A stretch of 64,000 nt of DNA from contig JAVBIX010000053.1 in NCBI GenBank assembly GCA_030756895.1, positions 1 to 64,000 of the forward strand, read 5' to 3'. Positions 56,002-64,000 of the stretch are shown one piece after another (the first letter of the stretch is position 1; every line of letters begins with the position of its first letter). The notes under the pieces are model-generated. The model saw only the letters and a list, made by a program, of their open reading frames with translations. It made no database searches and had not been told where the DNA came from. Source of the DNA: Synechococcus sp. SP2 MAG. GTDB taxonomy: Bacteria > Cyanobacteriota > Cyanobacteriia > PCC-6307 > Cyanobiaceae. Position numbers and translations under genes: made by a program.

Positions 56002-56466
56002 CTAAGCGGCTGGACGATCTTGTCGATCGCGACGGGCAGCAAGGTCAGAAGGAGCTGCAGGAAGATCTTCAAGGTGAATTCTGATCTGGCGCAACTCCTC
56101 GAGGATGGCACCTAAAACTTGCTGAGTTGCTGTAGATGGAGAATTGAGAACTTCAACGGTGACTTCCTTAATCCTCAGTACATCCTTAGCAAAACGAGCA
56201 ACTTCGTTCGGATGAAATAGAAGAGGATCTTTTTGGTCGCTTCGATATTCAGGATTTAGCTTCTTGGGATTAAAAGGAGGATTTAAATTGCGGGAGTCAG
56301 TATTCGTATATCGATAAACAGATGCTCTGGATCGGTTCAAGGATTTTTGAACATCATCGATAGCAACTAGAGCGTCTGATTGAGCCATCACCGCGTCAAC
56401 GCCCGCCGCGGATAGTGAGGAATCCTCGGCAACAGAAACAGGACTTTCGATCGACCTAGGAAACAT
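56002..56466 (-). CDS. Probable helix-turn-helix DNA-binding protein
   Basis: This 154-residue protein has, in residues ~33-65, VAIDDVQKSLNRSRASVYRYTNT, a helix-turn-helix-like segment as in MerR-type or resolvase proteins. A basic loop (NPPFNPKKLNPEYRSDQKDP) and HPNEVARFAKDVLRI follow, then a helical coiled-coil C-terminus (VLGAILEELRQIRIHLEDL). It is divergent from proS by ~150 bases. The target is unknown. Confidence 0.65.
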   Translation of the reverse strand: MFPRSIESPVSVAEDSSLSAAGVDAVMAQSDALVAIDDVQKSLNRSRASVYRYTNTDSRNLNPPFNPKKLNPEYRSDQKDPLLFHPNEVARFAKDVLRIKEVTVEVLNSPSTATQQVLGAILEELRQIRIHLEDLPAAPSDLAARRDRQDRPAA

Positions 56467-56614
56467 GAGACTGATTTAGGACACTTTGGAATGGGCAGAG
56501 AGTAGCAGCTGAAATTCAGGATGCCAGAGACGTTCCAGGCGATCGGGACACTTCCTGAAGCGACCATTTTCTTGCAGCGATGGTAGCTTCCAGTCTCATT
56601 CAATACTGATCGCT

Positions 56615-58411
56615 ATGCGCGTCTCCCGCCTGATGCTGGTGACGCTGCGGGATGTTCCCGCTGACGCCGAAATCGCTTCTCAACAATTGCTAATTCGTGG
56701 CGGATATATCCGACGCGTTGGCTCAGGAATTTATGCCTACCTCCCTCTGATGTGGAGGGTCCTTCAAAGGGTGATGAGAATCGTCAGGGAGGAGATGAAT
56801 CAAATTGGTGCCCTTGAAACGTTGCTGCCTCAACTTCAACCAGCCGAATTGTGGGAGAAAAGTGGCCGTTGGCAGGGATACACCGCTGGCGAGGGGATCA
56901 TGTTCCACCTTGAGGATCGCCAAGAGCGCTCCCTTGGCCTCGGTCCCACCCATGAAGAAGTAATCACTGAATTAGCCAGTGATCTCCTGAAGTCGTATCG
57001 CCAGCTCCCCGTCACCCTTTATCAAATTCAGAGCAAATTCAGGGACGAGATTCGCCCCCGCTTTGGCTTGATGCGGAGCCGCGAGTTCATCATGAAGGAT
57101 GCCTATTCCTTCCATGGAGATGAAGGAGATCTCTCCAACATGTATGCGCAGATGGAGAGGGCATACACCCAAGTCTTTCAACGTTGCGGCCTGACCGCTG
57201 TCGGAGTTGATGCCGACAGTGGAGCCATCGGCGGCGCCGCATCCCAGGAATTCATGGTGACAGCAGATGCTGGAGAAGATTTGATCCTCATCAGTCCTGA
57301 TGGTGATTACGCAGCAAATCAAGAGAAAGCCGTCTCAATTGCACCACCTGCTCTGCCCCTACCAAGCGGGGAACCAAAGGTCATTGCCACTCCAGGACAG
57401 CTCACGATTGATGCGCTCTGCTCGGCCCATGCGCTTGATCCCAGTCAGGTCGTCAAAGTGCTGCTGTTACTCGCCAAGCTTGAATCTGGTGATGAACAGC
57501 CGGTTCTTGTCTGTTTGCGCGGAGACCAAGAACTCAACGAGGTGAAGCTTGTTAATGCACTCACACAACAACTCGACAGCCCCGTTCTCGATCTCAAGCC
57601 AATCAACGCCGAACAATTGAAGTCACAAGGACTGCAGCCCTTCCCGTTTGGCTCCATCGGCCCTGACCTCTCAGATCAACACCTCGCTGGGGCGCACAGC
57701 TGGCGGAAGAAGTTCTACAAACTTGCTGACACAACAGCTGCCGAGCTGGACCGTTTTGTCTGCGGAGCTAACACAAACGACGAGCACCGTTGGGGGTGTA
57801 ACTGGTCTGATCTCGGCTCCATTGCCGCGATCGATCTCCGTAATGCCAGAGCAGGCGATCGCTGTGTCCATAGGCCAGAGCAGAGCCTCGAAGAGCGACG
57901 CGGGATCGAGGTGGGACACATTTTTCAACTCGGTCGCAAATACTCCCAATCCATGGGGGCTCAAATCACCACAAACGAAGGCAAACAGGAGCACCTCTGG
58001 ATGGGGTGTTACGGCATCGGGATCTCACGACTGGCCCAGGCCGCCGTTGAGCAGCGTCACGATGACGCCGGAATGATCTGGCCGCTCAGCATTGCCCCGT
58101 TTCAGGTGATCGTGGTGGTGGCCAATATTCAAGATGAGGTTCAAATGGCCCTCGGTGAGGAGATTTACAACGAGCTCCGCGCCACGGGGATCGATGCCCT
58201 GCTGGACGATCGTGGAGAGCGGGCCGGGGTGAAATTTAAGGATGCCGATCTCATTGGCATCCCTTGGCGAGTTGTCGTTGGTCGTGCTGCCGCAGAAGGA
58301 AATGTGGAACTGGTGCAACGCTCAAAACGGGACGCCAACGTTTTAAGCCGAGCCGAAGCCATCTCGACCCTTCTCGAAGCGATTCCAACAGAGCTTCGTG
58401 TCCAGCTCTAA
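56615..58411 (+). CDS. proS: Prolyl-tRNA synthetase (bacterial type)
   Basis: This 598-residue class II aminoacyl-tRNA synthetase has motif 1 (GGYIRRVGSGIYAYLPL), motif 2 (GPTHEEVITELA, FRDEIRPRFGLMRSREFIMKD, split), the editing INS domain (~240-400), motif 3 (GCYGIGISRLAQAAVEQ) and an anticodon-binding C-terminus. The INS domain marks the bacterial type. Start ATG 56615 with a 148-base gap from the divergent HTH gene. Confidence 0.97.
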   Translation: MRVSRLMLVTLRDVPADAEIASQQLLIRGGYIRRVGSGIYAYLPLMWRVLQRVMRIVREEMNQIGALETLLPQLQPAELWEKSGRWQGYTAGEGIMFHLEDRQERSLGLGPTHEEVITELASDLLKSYRQLPVTLYQIQSKFRDEIRPRFGLMRSREFIMKDAYSFHGDEGDLSNMYAQMERAYTQVFQRCGLTAVGVDADSGAIGGAASQEFMVTADAGEDLILISPDGDYAANQEKAVSIAPPALPLPSGEPKVIATPGQLTIDALCSAHALDPSQVVKVLLLLAKLESGDEQPVLVCLRGDQELNEVKLVNALTQQLDSPVLDLKPINAEQLKSQGLQPFPFGSIGPDLSDQHLAGAHSWRKKFYKLADTTAAELDRFVCGANTNDEHRWGCNWSDLGSIAAIDLRNARAGDRCVHRPEQSLEERRGIEVGHIFQLGRKYSQSMGAQITTNEGKQEHLWMGCYGIGISRLAQAAVEQRHDDAGMIWPLSIAPFQVIVVVANIQDEVQMALGEEIYNELRATGIDALLDDRGERAGVKFKDADLIGIPWRVVVGRAAAEGNVELVQRSKRDANVLSRAEAISTLLEAIPTELRVQL

Positions 58412-58443
58412 GCCGCGTAAAGTCCACCAAATTTCCTCCGGTC

Positions 58444-58866
58444 ATGATCGCCGTACTGAAACGCCTCACTAGCCGTCTAATCAATGTGAGCCTGGCCCTT
58501 TGCCTAGGGCTTTCTTTGCTCGTTACGGCCTGCGGAAACGAATCTTCCACCCTTACCGGGGACTACGTCCAAGACACCGTTGCTGTTGCCCACACCATTC
58601 ACGACACTCTTGAGTTGCCCCAGGACGCGGCAAATCGCCAAGAAGCTGAAGGAGAGGCCCGCGACTTAATCACCGACTACGTCTCTCGTTACAGAGCACG
58701 GCCCAAGGTGAACGGCTTGAGTTCATTCACGACCATGCAGACCGCACTCAACTCCTTGGCTGGTCACTACAACAACTACACCAACCGTCCCGTTCCCGAT
58801 GCTCTGAAAGCCAGGATCGACAAGGAATTGGGCAAGGCCGAGAAAGCAGCAGTTCGCGGCACTTGA
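58444..58866 (+). CDS. psb27: Photosystem II lipoprotein Psb27
   Basis: This 140-residue protein from ATG 58444 has the lipobox VTAC in its signal peptide (SLALCLGLSLLVTAC), so the mature protein is lipid-anchored in the thylakoid lumen. The mature part shows the Psb27 pattern GDYVQDTVAVAHTIHDTLELP, LITDYVSRYRARPKVNGLSS and TMQTALNSLAGHYNNYTNRPVP (in parts). Psb27 binds CP43 on unassembled PSII and protects the Mn-cluster site during repair. It follows proS by 32 bases and precedes purA. Confidence 0.93.
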   Translation: MIAVLKRLTSRLINVSLALCLGLSLLVTACGNESSTLTGDYVQDTVAVAHTIHDTLELPQDAANRQEAEGEARDLITDYVSRYRARPKVNGLSSFTTMQTALNSLAGHYNNYTNRPVPDALKARIDKELGKAEKAAVRGT

Positions 58867-58932
58867 TCACAAAATCGAACAGCACTTTGACCGCAGGCAC
58901 GACTGTCTGCGAAAGTGTTGGATTGTGCAGAA

Positions 58933-60270
58933 ATGCGGCTTCGGGCCGCCGATTCTTTGGCCAATGTTGTCGTCATCGGTGCTCAATGGGGTGACGAGGG
59001 GAAAGGAAAGATCACCGATCTTCTGAGCCGCTCCGCTGATGTCGTGGTGCGTTATCAGGGAGGCGTTAACGCTGGCCACACCATCGTGGTGGACGGTCGA
59101 GTGCTCAAACTTCACCTGATCCCTTCCGGAATCCTCTACCCAGACACCATTTGCCTGATCGGCTCCGGAACCGTGGTTGATCCCAAGGTGATGCTTGGAG
59201 AACTCGACATGCTGATCTCCAATGGGATCGACATTTCAGGCCTCCAGTTGGCATCGACTGCGCACGTCACGATGCCTTACCACCGCCTCTTGGATCTGGC
59301 GATGGAAAAGCAACGAGGTGAACGCAAAATCGGCACGACCGGTCGCGGCATCGGCCCCACCTATGCAGACAAGTCTCAGCGAAGTGGCATTCGTGTTCTC
59401 GACCTGCTCGATGAAGATCGGCTGCGTGATCGGCTTGAAGGCCCGCTGAGCGAGAAAAATCAACTGCTCGAAACCATCTATGGCGAAAAGCCATTGGATG
59501 CCGAAGAGATCATCCGTGAATATCTGGCTTATGGAAAACGCTTAGCCCCTCATGTGGTGGATTGCACCCGCGCCATCCATGAAGCAGCAAGCGACCGTAA
59601 AAACATTCTTTTTGAAGGCGCACAAGGGACTCTTCTCGACCTCGATCACGGCACCTATCCCTATGTGACCTCCTCCAACCCAGTGTCAGGAGGTGCATGC
59701 ATCGGTGCTGGCGTAGGTCCAACCCTGATCGACAGAGTGATTGGAGTCGCCAAGGCCTACACCACTCGGGTTGGAGAAGGTCCCTTCCCAACAGAGTTGT
59801 CTGGGAGTTTGAACGACCACCTGTGTGATCGAGGCGGAGAATTTGGAACGACCACTGGCCGTCGTCGCCGCTGTGGCTGGTTTGATGGCGTGATTGGTCG
59901 CTACGCCGTTCAAGTCAACGGACTGGATTGCCTTGCGATCACCAAGCTCGATGTGCTGGACGAAATGGATGAAATCCAAGTTTCAGTCGCCTACGAGCTT
60001 GATGGCGAACGCATCGATTACTTCCCCAGCAGCTCCGAAGATTTCGCTCGCTGCAAGCCAATCTTTGAGACCCTCCCAGGCTGGCAATGTTCTACGGCTG
60101 AATGCCGTCGACTCGAAGACCTTCCTGCTCCGGCGATGAACTACCTACGGTTCCTCGCTGACCTGATGGACGTGCCGATTGCGATCGTTTCCCTTGGTGC
60201 CAGCAGAGACCAAACGATCGTGGTGGAAGATCCGATCCATGGCCCTAAGCGTGCTCTCCTCAGCGCCTAA
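58933..60270 (+). CDS. purA: Adenylosuccinate synthetase
   Basis: This is a ~445-residue enzyme making adenylosuccinate from IMP, Asp and GTP. It has [20 protein letters not shown] (P-loop), [29 protein letters not shown] and [13 protein letters not shown]. The family usually begins [10 protein letters not shown], so the true start may be TTG 58957, while ATG 58933 and GTG 58915 are also in frame. Confidence 0.96.
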   Translation: MRLRAADSLANVVVIGAQWGDEGKGKITDLLSRSADVVVRYQGGVNAGHTIVVDGRVLKLHLIPSGILYPDTICLIGSGTVVDPKVMLGELDMLISNGIDISGLQLASTAHVTMPYHRLLDLAMEKQRGERKIGTTGRGIGPTYADKSQRSGIRVLDLLDEDRLRDRLEGPLSEKNQLLETIYGEKPLDAEEIIREYLAYGKRLAPHVVDCTRAIHEAASDRKNILFEGAQGTLLDLDHGTYPYVTSSNPVSGGACIGAGVGPTLIDRVIGVAKAYTTRVGEGPFPTELSGSLNDHLCDRGGEFGTTTGRRRRCGWFDGVIGRYAVQVNGLDCLAITKLDVLDEMDEIQVSVAYELDGERIDYFPSSSEDFARCKPIFETLPGWQCSTAECRRLEDLPAPAMNYLRFLADLMDVPIAIVSLGASRDQTIVVEDPIHGPKRALLSA

Positions 60271-60344
60271 GCGCGCTTACATCGCCCCCTCAGAGCCGCG
60301 ATCCAACGAACAGCCATACTTTCGCTGTATTAACGACAGCAGAG

Positions 60345-61358
60345 ATGTCCTCAACTCCCCGGTTCAGCACTGCTAGTTCTCTCGACGTCGTGGGCATCGG
60401 TAACGCCATCGTCGACGTGTTGGTTCAAACCGAGGACCAGTTTCTAAGCGATCACAACCTCAGCAAGGGCAGCATGGCCCTTGTGGACGAAGACCAAGCC
60501 AAAAGCCTTTACGAAGCAAGCGGTCCAGGTCTCGAAACCTCCGGAGGTTCAGCCGCAAACACACTTGCTGGCCTCGCTCAACTCGGGAGCAAGGCCGGTT
60601 TCATTGGTCGTGTTCGTGACGACCAACTCGGGGCCATCTTTATCCACGACATCCAGTCTGTCGGGACCCGTTTCGAGACACCGGCTGCCGTGAGCGGTGC
60701 GAGCACGGCCCGTTGCCTCATTCTCGTGACCTCGGATGCTGAACGCACCATGTGCACCTACCTCGGTGCCTCAACCCAACTGGACCCTGATGATCTCGAC
60801 CTCTCCATGGTTCGCGACACCAAGGTTCTCTATCTCGAGGGCTACCTCTGGGATAGTCCTGCAGCAAAAAAGGCCTTCATCAAAGCCGCTGAAGCCTGCC
60901 GAGAAAGCGGCGGACAAGTAGCCCTGTCGCTATCCGATGGCTTCTGCGTTGACCGTCACCGTGAAAGCTTTCTCGAGCTTGTTGACGGACATGTGGACGT
61001 GCTCTTTGCCAATGAGGATGAGATCAAATCGCTGTACGGAGCAGCTGACTTCGAGAGCGCGCTCGAGCAAGTGAAAGGTCGCTGCAGCGTGGCCGTACTA
61101 ACCCGCAGCGCTCAAGGCTCTGTCGTTCTCTGCGGTGATCAGCGCTGGGAAATTCCTTCCTACAAGCTCGGAGATCTCGTCGACACCACAGGAGCCGGCG
61201 ATCTCTATGCGGGTGGATTCCTGCATGGCTACACCCACGACTTCCCATTAGACGTCTGCGGCAAAATGGGGTCCATCTGTGCCGGACAGGTCGTGACCCA
61301 ATTAGGGCCTCGCTCAAAGGTTTCTCTGCCTGATCTGATCGCTAAGCATCTGGATTGA
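60345..61358 (+). CDS. PfkB-family carbohydrate/nucleoside kinase
   Basis: This 337-residue protein of the ribokinase/PfkB family has DVVGIGNAIVDVLVQ, SGGSAANTLAGLAQLGSKAGFIG (in parts) and the C-terminal DTTGAGDLYAGGFLHGYT with the catalytic Asp. It is closest by eye to adenosine kinase or sugar kinases of the family, such as the Synechococcus PfkB proteins. Its 3' end overlaps cutA by 17 bases. Confidence 0.88.
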   Translation: MSSTPRFSTASSLDVVGIGNAIVDVLVQTEDQFLSDHNLSKGSMALVDEDQAKSLYEASGPGLETSGGSAANTLAGLAQLGSKAGFIGRVRDDQLGAIFIHDIQSVGTRFETPAAVSGASTARCLILVTSDAERTMCTYLGASTQLDPDDLDLSMVRDTKVLYLEGYLWDSPAAKKAFIKAAEACRESGGQVALSLSDGFCVDRHRESFLELVDGHVDVLFANEDEIKSLYGAADFESALEQVKGRCSVAVLTRSAQGSVVLCGDQRWEIPSYKLGDLVDTTGAGDLYAGGFLHGYTHDFPLDVCGKMGSICAGQVVTQLGPRSKVSLPDLIAKHLD

Positions 61359-61674
61359 TGGACGCCGCGGCCCAAGCGCCATAGGCGTGCGATGGCTGTG
61401 CCTGCCAGTGAAGAATCTCGGGGTTGTCGTAGCTATGGAGCGCCTCAATAACCCCGAGCAACGCGATCAAACCGGGCTCCGTGGTCTTGATCAAAAGCTG
61501 CACTTCATCGGCATGCTCAACCCGTCCTTCCCAGCGGTAGGAAGACTGAATGGACTGATAGCTCACGCAAGCTGCAAGTTCACGGCTGATCAGTTGCTCT
61601 GCGAGTGCAGAGGCTCTCTGTTGATCAGCCTCGGTGGTTAAAACCAACCACAGAGGATCAGGATGTAGTGCCAT
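61342..61674 (-). CDS. cutA: CutA1-like divalent-ion tolerance protein
   Basis: This 110-residue trimeric PII-fold protein shows LWLVLTTEADQQRASALAEQL, AACVSYQSIQSSYRWEGRVE and EVQLLIKTTEPGLIALLGVIEALHSYDNPEI (in parts), the CutA1 core. The physiological role is debated (copper tolerance, protein stability). It overlaps cobK by 17 bases upstream and the kinase gene by 17 downstream. Confidence 0.93.
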   Translation of the reverse strand: MALHPDPLWLVLTTEADQQRASALAEQLISRELAACVSYQSIQSSYRWEGRVEHADEVQLLIKTTEPGLIALLGVIEALHSYDNPEILHWQAQPSHAYGAWAAASINPDA

Positions 61675-62473
61675 TCAGATGCGCCAGAAGCTGGCTAACG
61701 CTATGCACAACAGGAACTTCAGCAATCGGTGAAGGTCGGCGCAGGAGCCATAACTCAAACCCCATCTCCATCGATAGGTTCGCCCAGAGCGCCTCAGTCG
61801 CTCCCCCCGACTGCCTGCAGACCACATCTGTGATCCCCCAGCGCCTACAAAGCGCCGCTTCCAGTGCACCTGGCTCGGGGCCTTGGAGTGGTCGCACCAC
61901 CGCTAAGTGTTCTGGAGGAACGCCTGCTGCCGCTGCCTGAATCAATGACATTGGCGAAGGAAGAACTCGGGCAAACACTGTGGCCCCTGCGTCACGAGCG
62001 ACCTTTGCTGCTTCAACCAACTGGCGGGCACCAAGGGCCAGGAGCAGTCGTCGTCCCGATAGGGGGTGATCAGCAAGGTCAGTCATGGAGCCGAGCACAA
62101 CCGCCTTCCCCGAGGCCTCCATCCGCCGTTCGAAGCGCACCAATTCCTGGCCCGAGCCCTTGCACGCCTGGTTCAACTGGTCACTAATCCTCAGCGCAAA
62201 CGGGTGAGTGGCATCCACAACCCAATCCACAGAAATCATCTGCAGCCATTGCAAAATCGCCTGTGAACCAGCCAGCGCACCCACGTGGATCCCTTCCACA
62301 TCCATCCCCCGATAGGGATCGGCAGCCGAAGCGCCCACGACGCTGACATGGACACGGAAGCCCTGCGAGATCAGAACGGCAGCTAGACGCGGGCCATCAC
62401 CCGTCCCTGCCAGCAACCAGACAGTCCCCTGGCGATTCTCCTGTCGGTGCATCAGGATGGCGCTCACTGTCAC
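61658..62473 (-). CDS. cobK: Precorrin-6A reductase
   Basis: This 271-residue enzyme reduces precorrin-6A with NADPH in the corrin ring of B12. It has VWLLAGTGDGPRLAAVLISQGF, WVVDATHPFALRISDQLNQACKGSG (in parts), YRGMDVEGI and TDVVCRQSGGATEALWANL-like pieces. With cobO this makes two B12 genes in the window. It is divergent from ssb by eight bases. Confidence 0.9.
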   Translation of the reverse strand: MTVSAILMHRQENRQGTVWLLAGTGDGPRLAAVLISQGFRVHVSVVGASAADPYRGMDVEGIHVGALAGSQAILQWLQMISVDWVVDATHPFALRISDQLNQACKGSGQELVRFERRMEASGKAVVLGSMTDLADHPLSGRRLLLALGARQLVEAAKVARDAGATVFARVLPSPMSLIQAAAAGVPPEHLAVVRPLQGPEPGALEAALCRRWGITDVVCRQSGGATEALWANLSMEMGFELWLLRRPSPIAEVPVVHSVSQLLAHLNGTTS

Positions 62474-62481
62474 AGCTGAGA

Positions 62482-62964
62482 ATGAACCACTGCGTGCTCG
62501 AGGTGGATGTCCTTCAAGCTCCCACCCTGCGATACACCCAAGACAACCAAACGCCCATTGCCGAGATGGACGTCTCCTTCGATGCGCTCCGACCCGATGA
62601 CCCCAAGGGGCAGTTGAAGGTGGTCGGATGGGGCAACCTCGCTCAGGACCTTCAAAACCGAGTGCAGATAGGGCAGCGGCTTGTAATTGAAGGCCGACTG
62701 CGTATGAACACGGTTCCCCGGCAAGACGGCACTAAAGAGAAAAAAGCTGAGTTCACCCTCTCTCGACTGCATTCTGTGAGCGCGGCGGGATCCAGCCAAG
62801 GCCAGCCGCCTGCTGCTGCGCGCACAGCGCCTGCTCGACCCGTCCCGGCTCAAACGCCCCAGACCTCCGAATCAGCGAACAACCCAACGGCCGCGGGACA
62901 GGATTCAGCGGCTCAGTGGAACACCTCTCCCCTCGTTCCCGAAACCGACGACATTCCCTTTTAA
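62482..62964 (+). CDS. ssb: Single-stranded DNA-binding protein
   Basis: This 160-residue OB-fold protein starts MNHCVLEVDVLQAPTLRYTQD and has VVGWGNLAQDLQNRVQIGQRLVIEGRLRM (in parts). A Pro/Ala-rich linker (~100-150) and an acidic C-terminal tip ending TDDIPF, which binds repair and replication partners, follow. It is divergent from cobK. Confidence 0.94.
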   Translation: MNHCVLEVDVLQAPTLRYTQDNQTPIAEMDVSFDALRPDDPKGQLKVVGWGNLAQDLQNRVQIGQRLVIEGRLRMNTVPRQDGTKEKKAEFTLSRLHSVSAAGSSQGQPPAAARTAPARPVPAQTPQTSESANNPTAAGQDSAAQWNTSPLVPETDDIPF

Positions 62965-62985
62965 GGCCGGAAGGCTTCAGAGTTT

Positions 62986-63180
62986 TCACTGACTTTTGTC
63001 AGAACATTGCTCTGAAGCACGCAATAGCAGCTGACCCAGTTCTCGCTCGAGGGCCGCTAAATCCAGCCTCAACTCCGGCCAGCGGCCGCGATCAATTTGT
63101 TCGAGCAACCAAGCGCGATCCGCCTCCAGCTGAGCAATCAGCTCTCGGGTTTCTACAGGCTGGGCGGACGGGGTGTTCAT
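62986..63180 (-). CDS. Small coiled-coil protein, unknown function
   Basis: This 64-residue, highly charged protein is likely a single coiled coil (TRELIAQLEADRAWLLEQIDR, LDLAALERELGQLLLRA). It starts at ATG 63180. No domain is recognised. It may be a small partner protein or a DNA-binding accessory (inference). Confidence 0.55.
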   Translation of the reverse strand: MNTPSAQPVETRELIAQLEADRAWLLEQIDRGRWPELRLDLAALERELGQLLLRASEQCSDKSQ

Positions 63181-63247
63181 GATTGTTGGACTCCTCCACC
63201 CATCCTGCAGCCCTCTTGGTCACAATGGCCTTAATACACGGGCCCCC

Positions 63248-63814
63248 ATGAACGAGCTCATTTCGCCCGGAAGTCTGATCACCATCGCTGGCGGTGTCCT
63301 CACCGTGATTGGTGCTTTGGCTTACGGAGCTGGCAATGCCAATCTCAGCCTGCCCACCATTTTTTATGGAATTCCAATTCTTCTCGGAGGTCTTGCGCTC
63401 AAATCCTCAGAACTTCCCCCAGCACGCCGAGTAATACCCAAAGCACAATTTCGCGAGGAACGCGAGGCTGCGTCGCCTGAACTGGTCAAGTTGCTGAATG
63501 ACGTCACGCGCTGGCGTTATGGGCAGAAAGCGCACCTCGAGAGCTCTCTTGAAGCGTTGAAACTCTGGGATGAGGACAAGCCTTCTCAGCTGCTGGAAGT
63601 TGAAGAGATCAGTAGTGAAGGTGGGTATGGCCTAAGGATGCGTTTTGCCTGTGAAGCCGTCGGTCTCGAGCGTTGGCAAGAACGCCGCGAGCGTTTAGGT
63701 CGTTTTTTCGCCAAAGGTTTAGAAGCGCAAATCCTGCCATTGGAGAACGATCAACTCGATTTGACCCTGCTCCCAAAGAGTGACGCCACGACAGGCGAGC
63801 ATGGAGAGCCCTGA
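63248..63814 (+). CDS. DUF2854-like two-span membrane protein
   Basis: This 188-residue protein from ATG 63248 has two N-terminal helices ([21 protein letters not shown] and [22 protein letters not shown]) and a soluble α/β C-terminal domain ([41 protein letters not shown]). It fits a conserved cyanobacterial/plastid family; function unknown. The earlier in-frame start at 63173 adds unlikely sequence. It ends 11 bases before argB. Confidence 0.72.
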   Translation: MNELISPGSLITIAGGVLTVIGALAYGAGNANLSLPTIFYGIPILLGGLALKSSELPPARRVIPKAQFREEREAASPELVKLLNDVTRWRYGQKAHLESSLEALKLWDEDKPSQLLEVEEISSEGGYGLRMRFACEAVGLERWQERRERLGRFFAKGLEAQILPLENDQLDLTLLPKSDATTGEHGEP

Positions 63815-63825
63815 GCAGCTGCAGC

Positions 63826-64000
63826 ATGGATGATTCCCTACGGGTCTCCGTCCTGAGCGAGGCCCTCCCCTACATCCAACGATTCGCTGGTCGGCGAATT
63901 GTGGTCAAGTACGGCGGCGCGGCCATGGTCCACGCAGAGCTACGTGATGCCGTCTTTCGCGACATCGCCCTGCTGGCCAGTGTGGGAGTTCAACCGGTGG
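63826..64000 (+). CDS. argB: Acetylglutamate kinase, partial
   Basis: This is the start of ArgB. The first 58 residues are visible, with the N-acetylglutamate kinase motif [20 protein letters not shown], beginning [14 protein letters not shown]. It catalyses the second step of arginine synthesis and is the PII-regulated enzyme in cyanobacteria. The gene runs off the right edge. Confidence 0.95.
   Translation, partial: MDDSLRVSVLSEALPYIQRFAGRRIVVKYGGAAMVHAELRDAVFRDIALLASVGVQPV

Overview
The window is chromosome from a marine picocyanobacterium, most likely a marine Synechococcus of the alpha-cyanobacterial type. The evidence is a cso-type (alpha) carboxysome operon with form IA RuBisCO, both protochlorophyllide reductases, PsaM, Psb27, a cyanobacterial alkane pathway (AAR/ADO) and many genes typical of picocyanobacteria. 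Gene density is very high, with frequent 1-4 base stop/start overlaps. I see no tRNA, rRNA, CRISPR array, prophage or insertion sequence. Clade-level assignment would be a guess.

Layout. 1-10.1 kb: inorganic-carbon region. In transcription order on the minus strand it reads csoS1, rbcL, rbcS, csoS2, csoS3 (CsoSCA), csoS4A, csoS4B, csoS1E and the start of an NDH-1 CO2-uptake subunit (NdhF4 type) that runs off the left edge. A divergent rdgB-like gene and the tandem-BMC shell gene csoS1D lie beside it. 10.2-11.2 kb: a small unknown gene and a lipoprotein gene broken by a +1 frame change at an A6 run. 11.3-16.9 kb: chlorophyll region (chlN, chlB, chlL, por) plus a 34-residue psaM. 17-22.5 kb: NDH assembly factor CRR6, a PiT-like membrane protein, a TauE-type permease, a lipoate ligase-like protein, a site-2 protease and trpF. 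22.5-27 kb: minus-strand run ado, aar, accA, SDR, folE.

27-31 kb: creatininase-like amidase, then a tightly overlapped trio S1-domain protein / Tab2-like RNA-binding protein / YfiH-like protein. 31-37.6 kb: minus-strand run with hemH (HLIP-tailed), ilvB, an SNase-like protein, a periplasmic-binding lipoprotein and an FAD oxidoreductase. 37.7-42.7 kb: tyrosine recombinase, methyltransferase, cobO, pyrH, frr and a geranylgeranyl-reductase-family gene. 42.7-49.4 kb: photolyase, EF-hand-tailed transaldolase with a clear terminator, ftsI, an FtsL-like protein and a CPBP protease. 49.5-64 kb: tandem phosphatase, dihydroorotase-like gene, lepB, unknown membrane protein, ferredoxin, ppa, proS, psb27, purA, a PfkB kinase, cutA, cobK, ssb, a DUF2854 protein and the start of argB.

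How the genes work together: the left end couples bicarbonate accumulation (the NDH-1 CO2-hydration complex) to the alpha-carboxysome, and the middle supplies chlorophyll, PSI/PSII assembly and lipid/alkane metabolism. The points most worth a second look are: a CsoS2-type RuBisCO-binding repeat in the N-terminus of the carboxysomal carbonic anhydrase; a shell protein (CsoS1E) with a long low-complexity tail; strong hairpins between rbcL/rbcS and rbcS/csoS2; the frameshifted lipoprotein; an FtsL-like protein directly before ftsI; a dihydroorotase that has lost its metal site; and a tyrosine recombinase translationally coupled to a methyltransferase.
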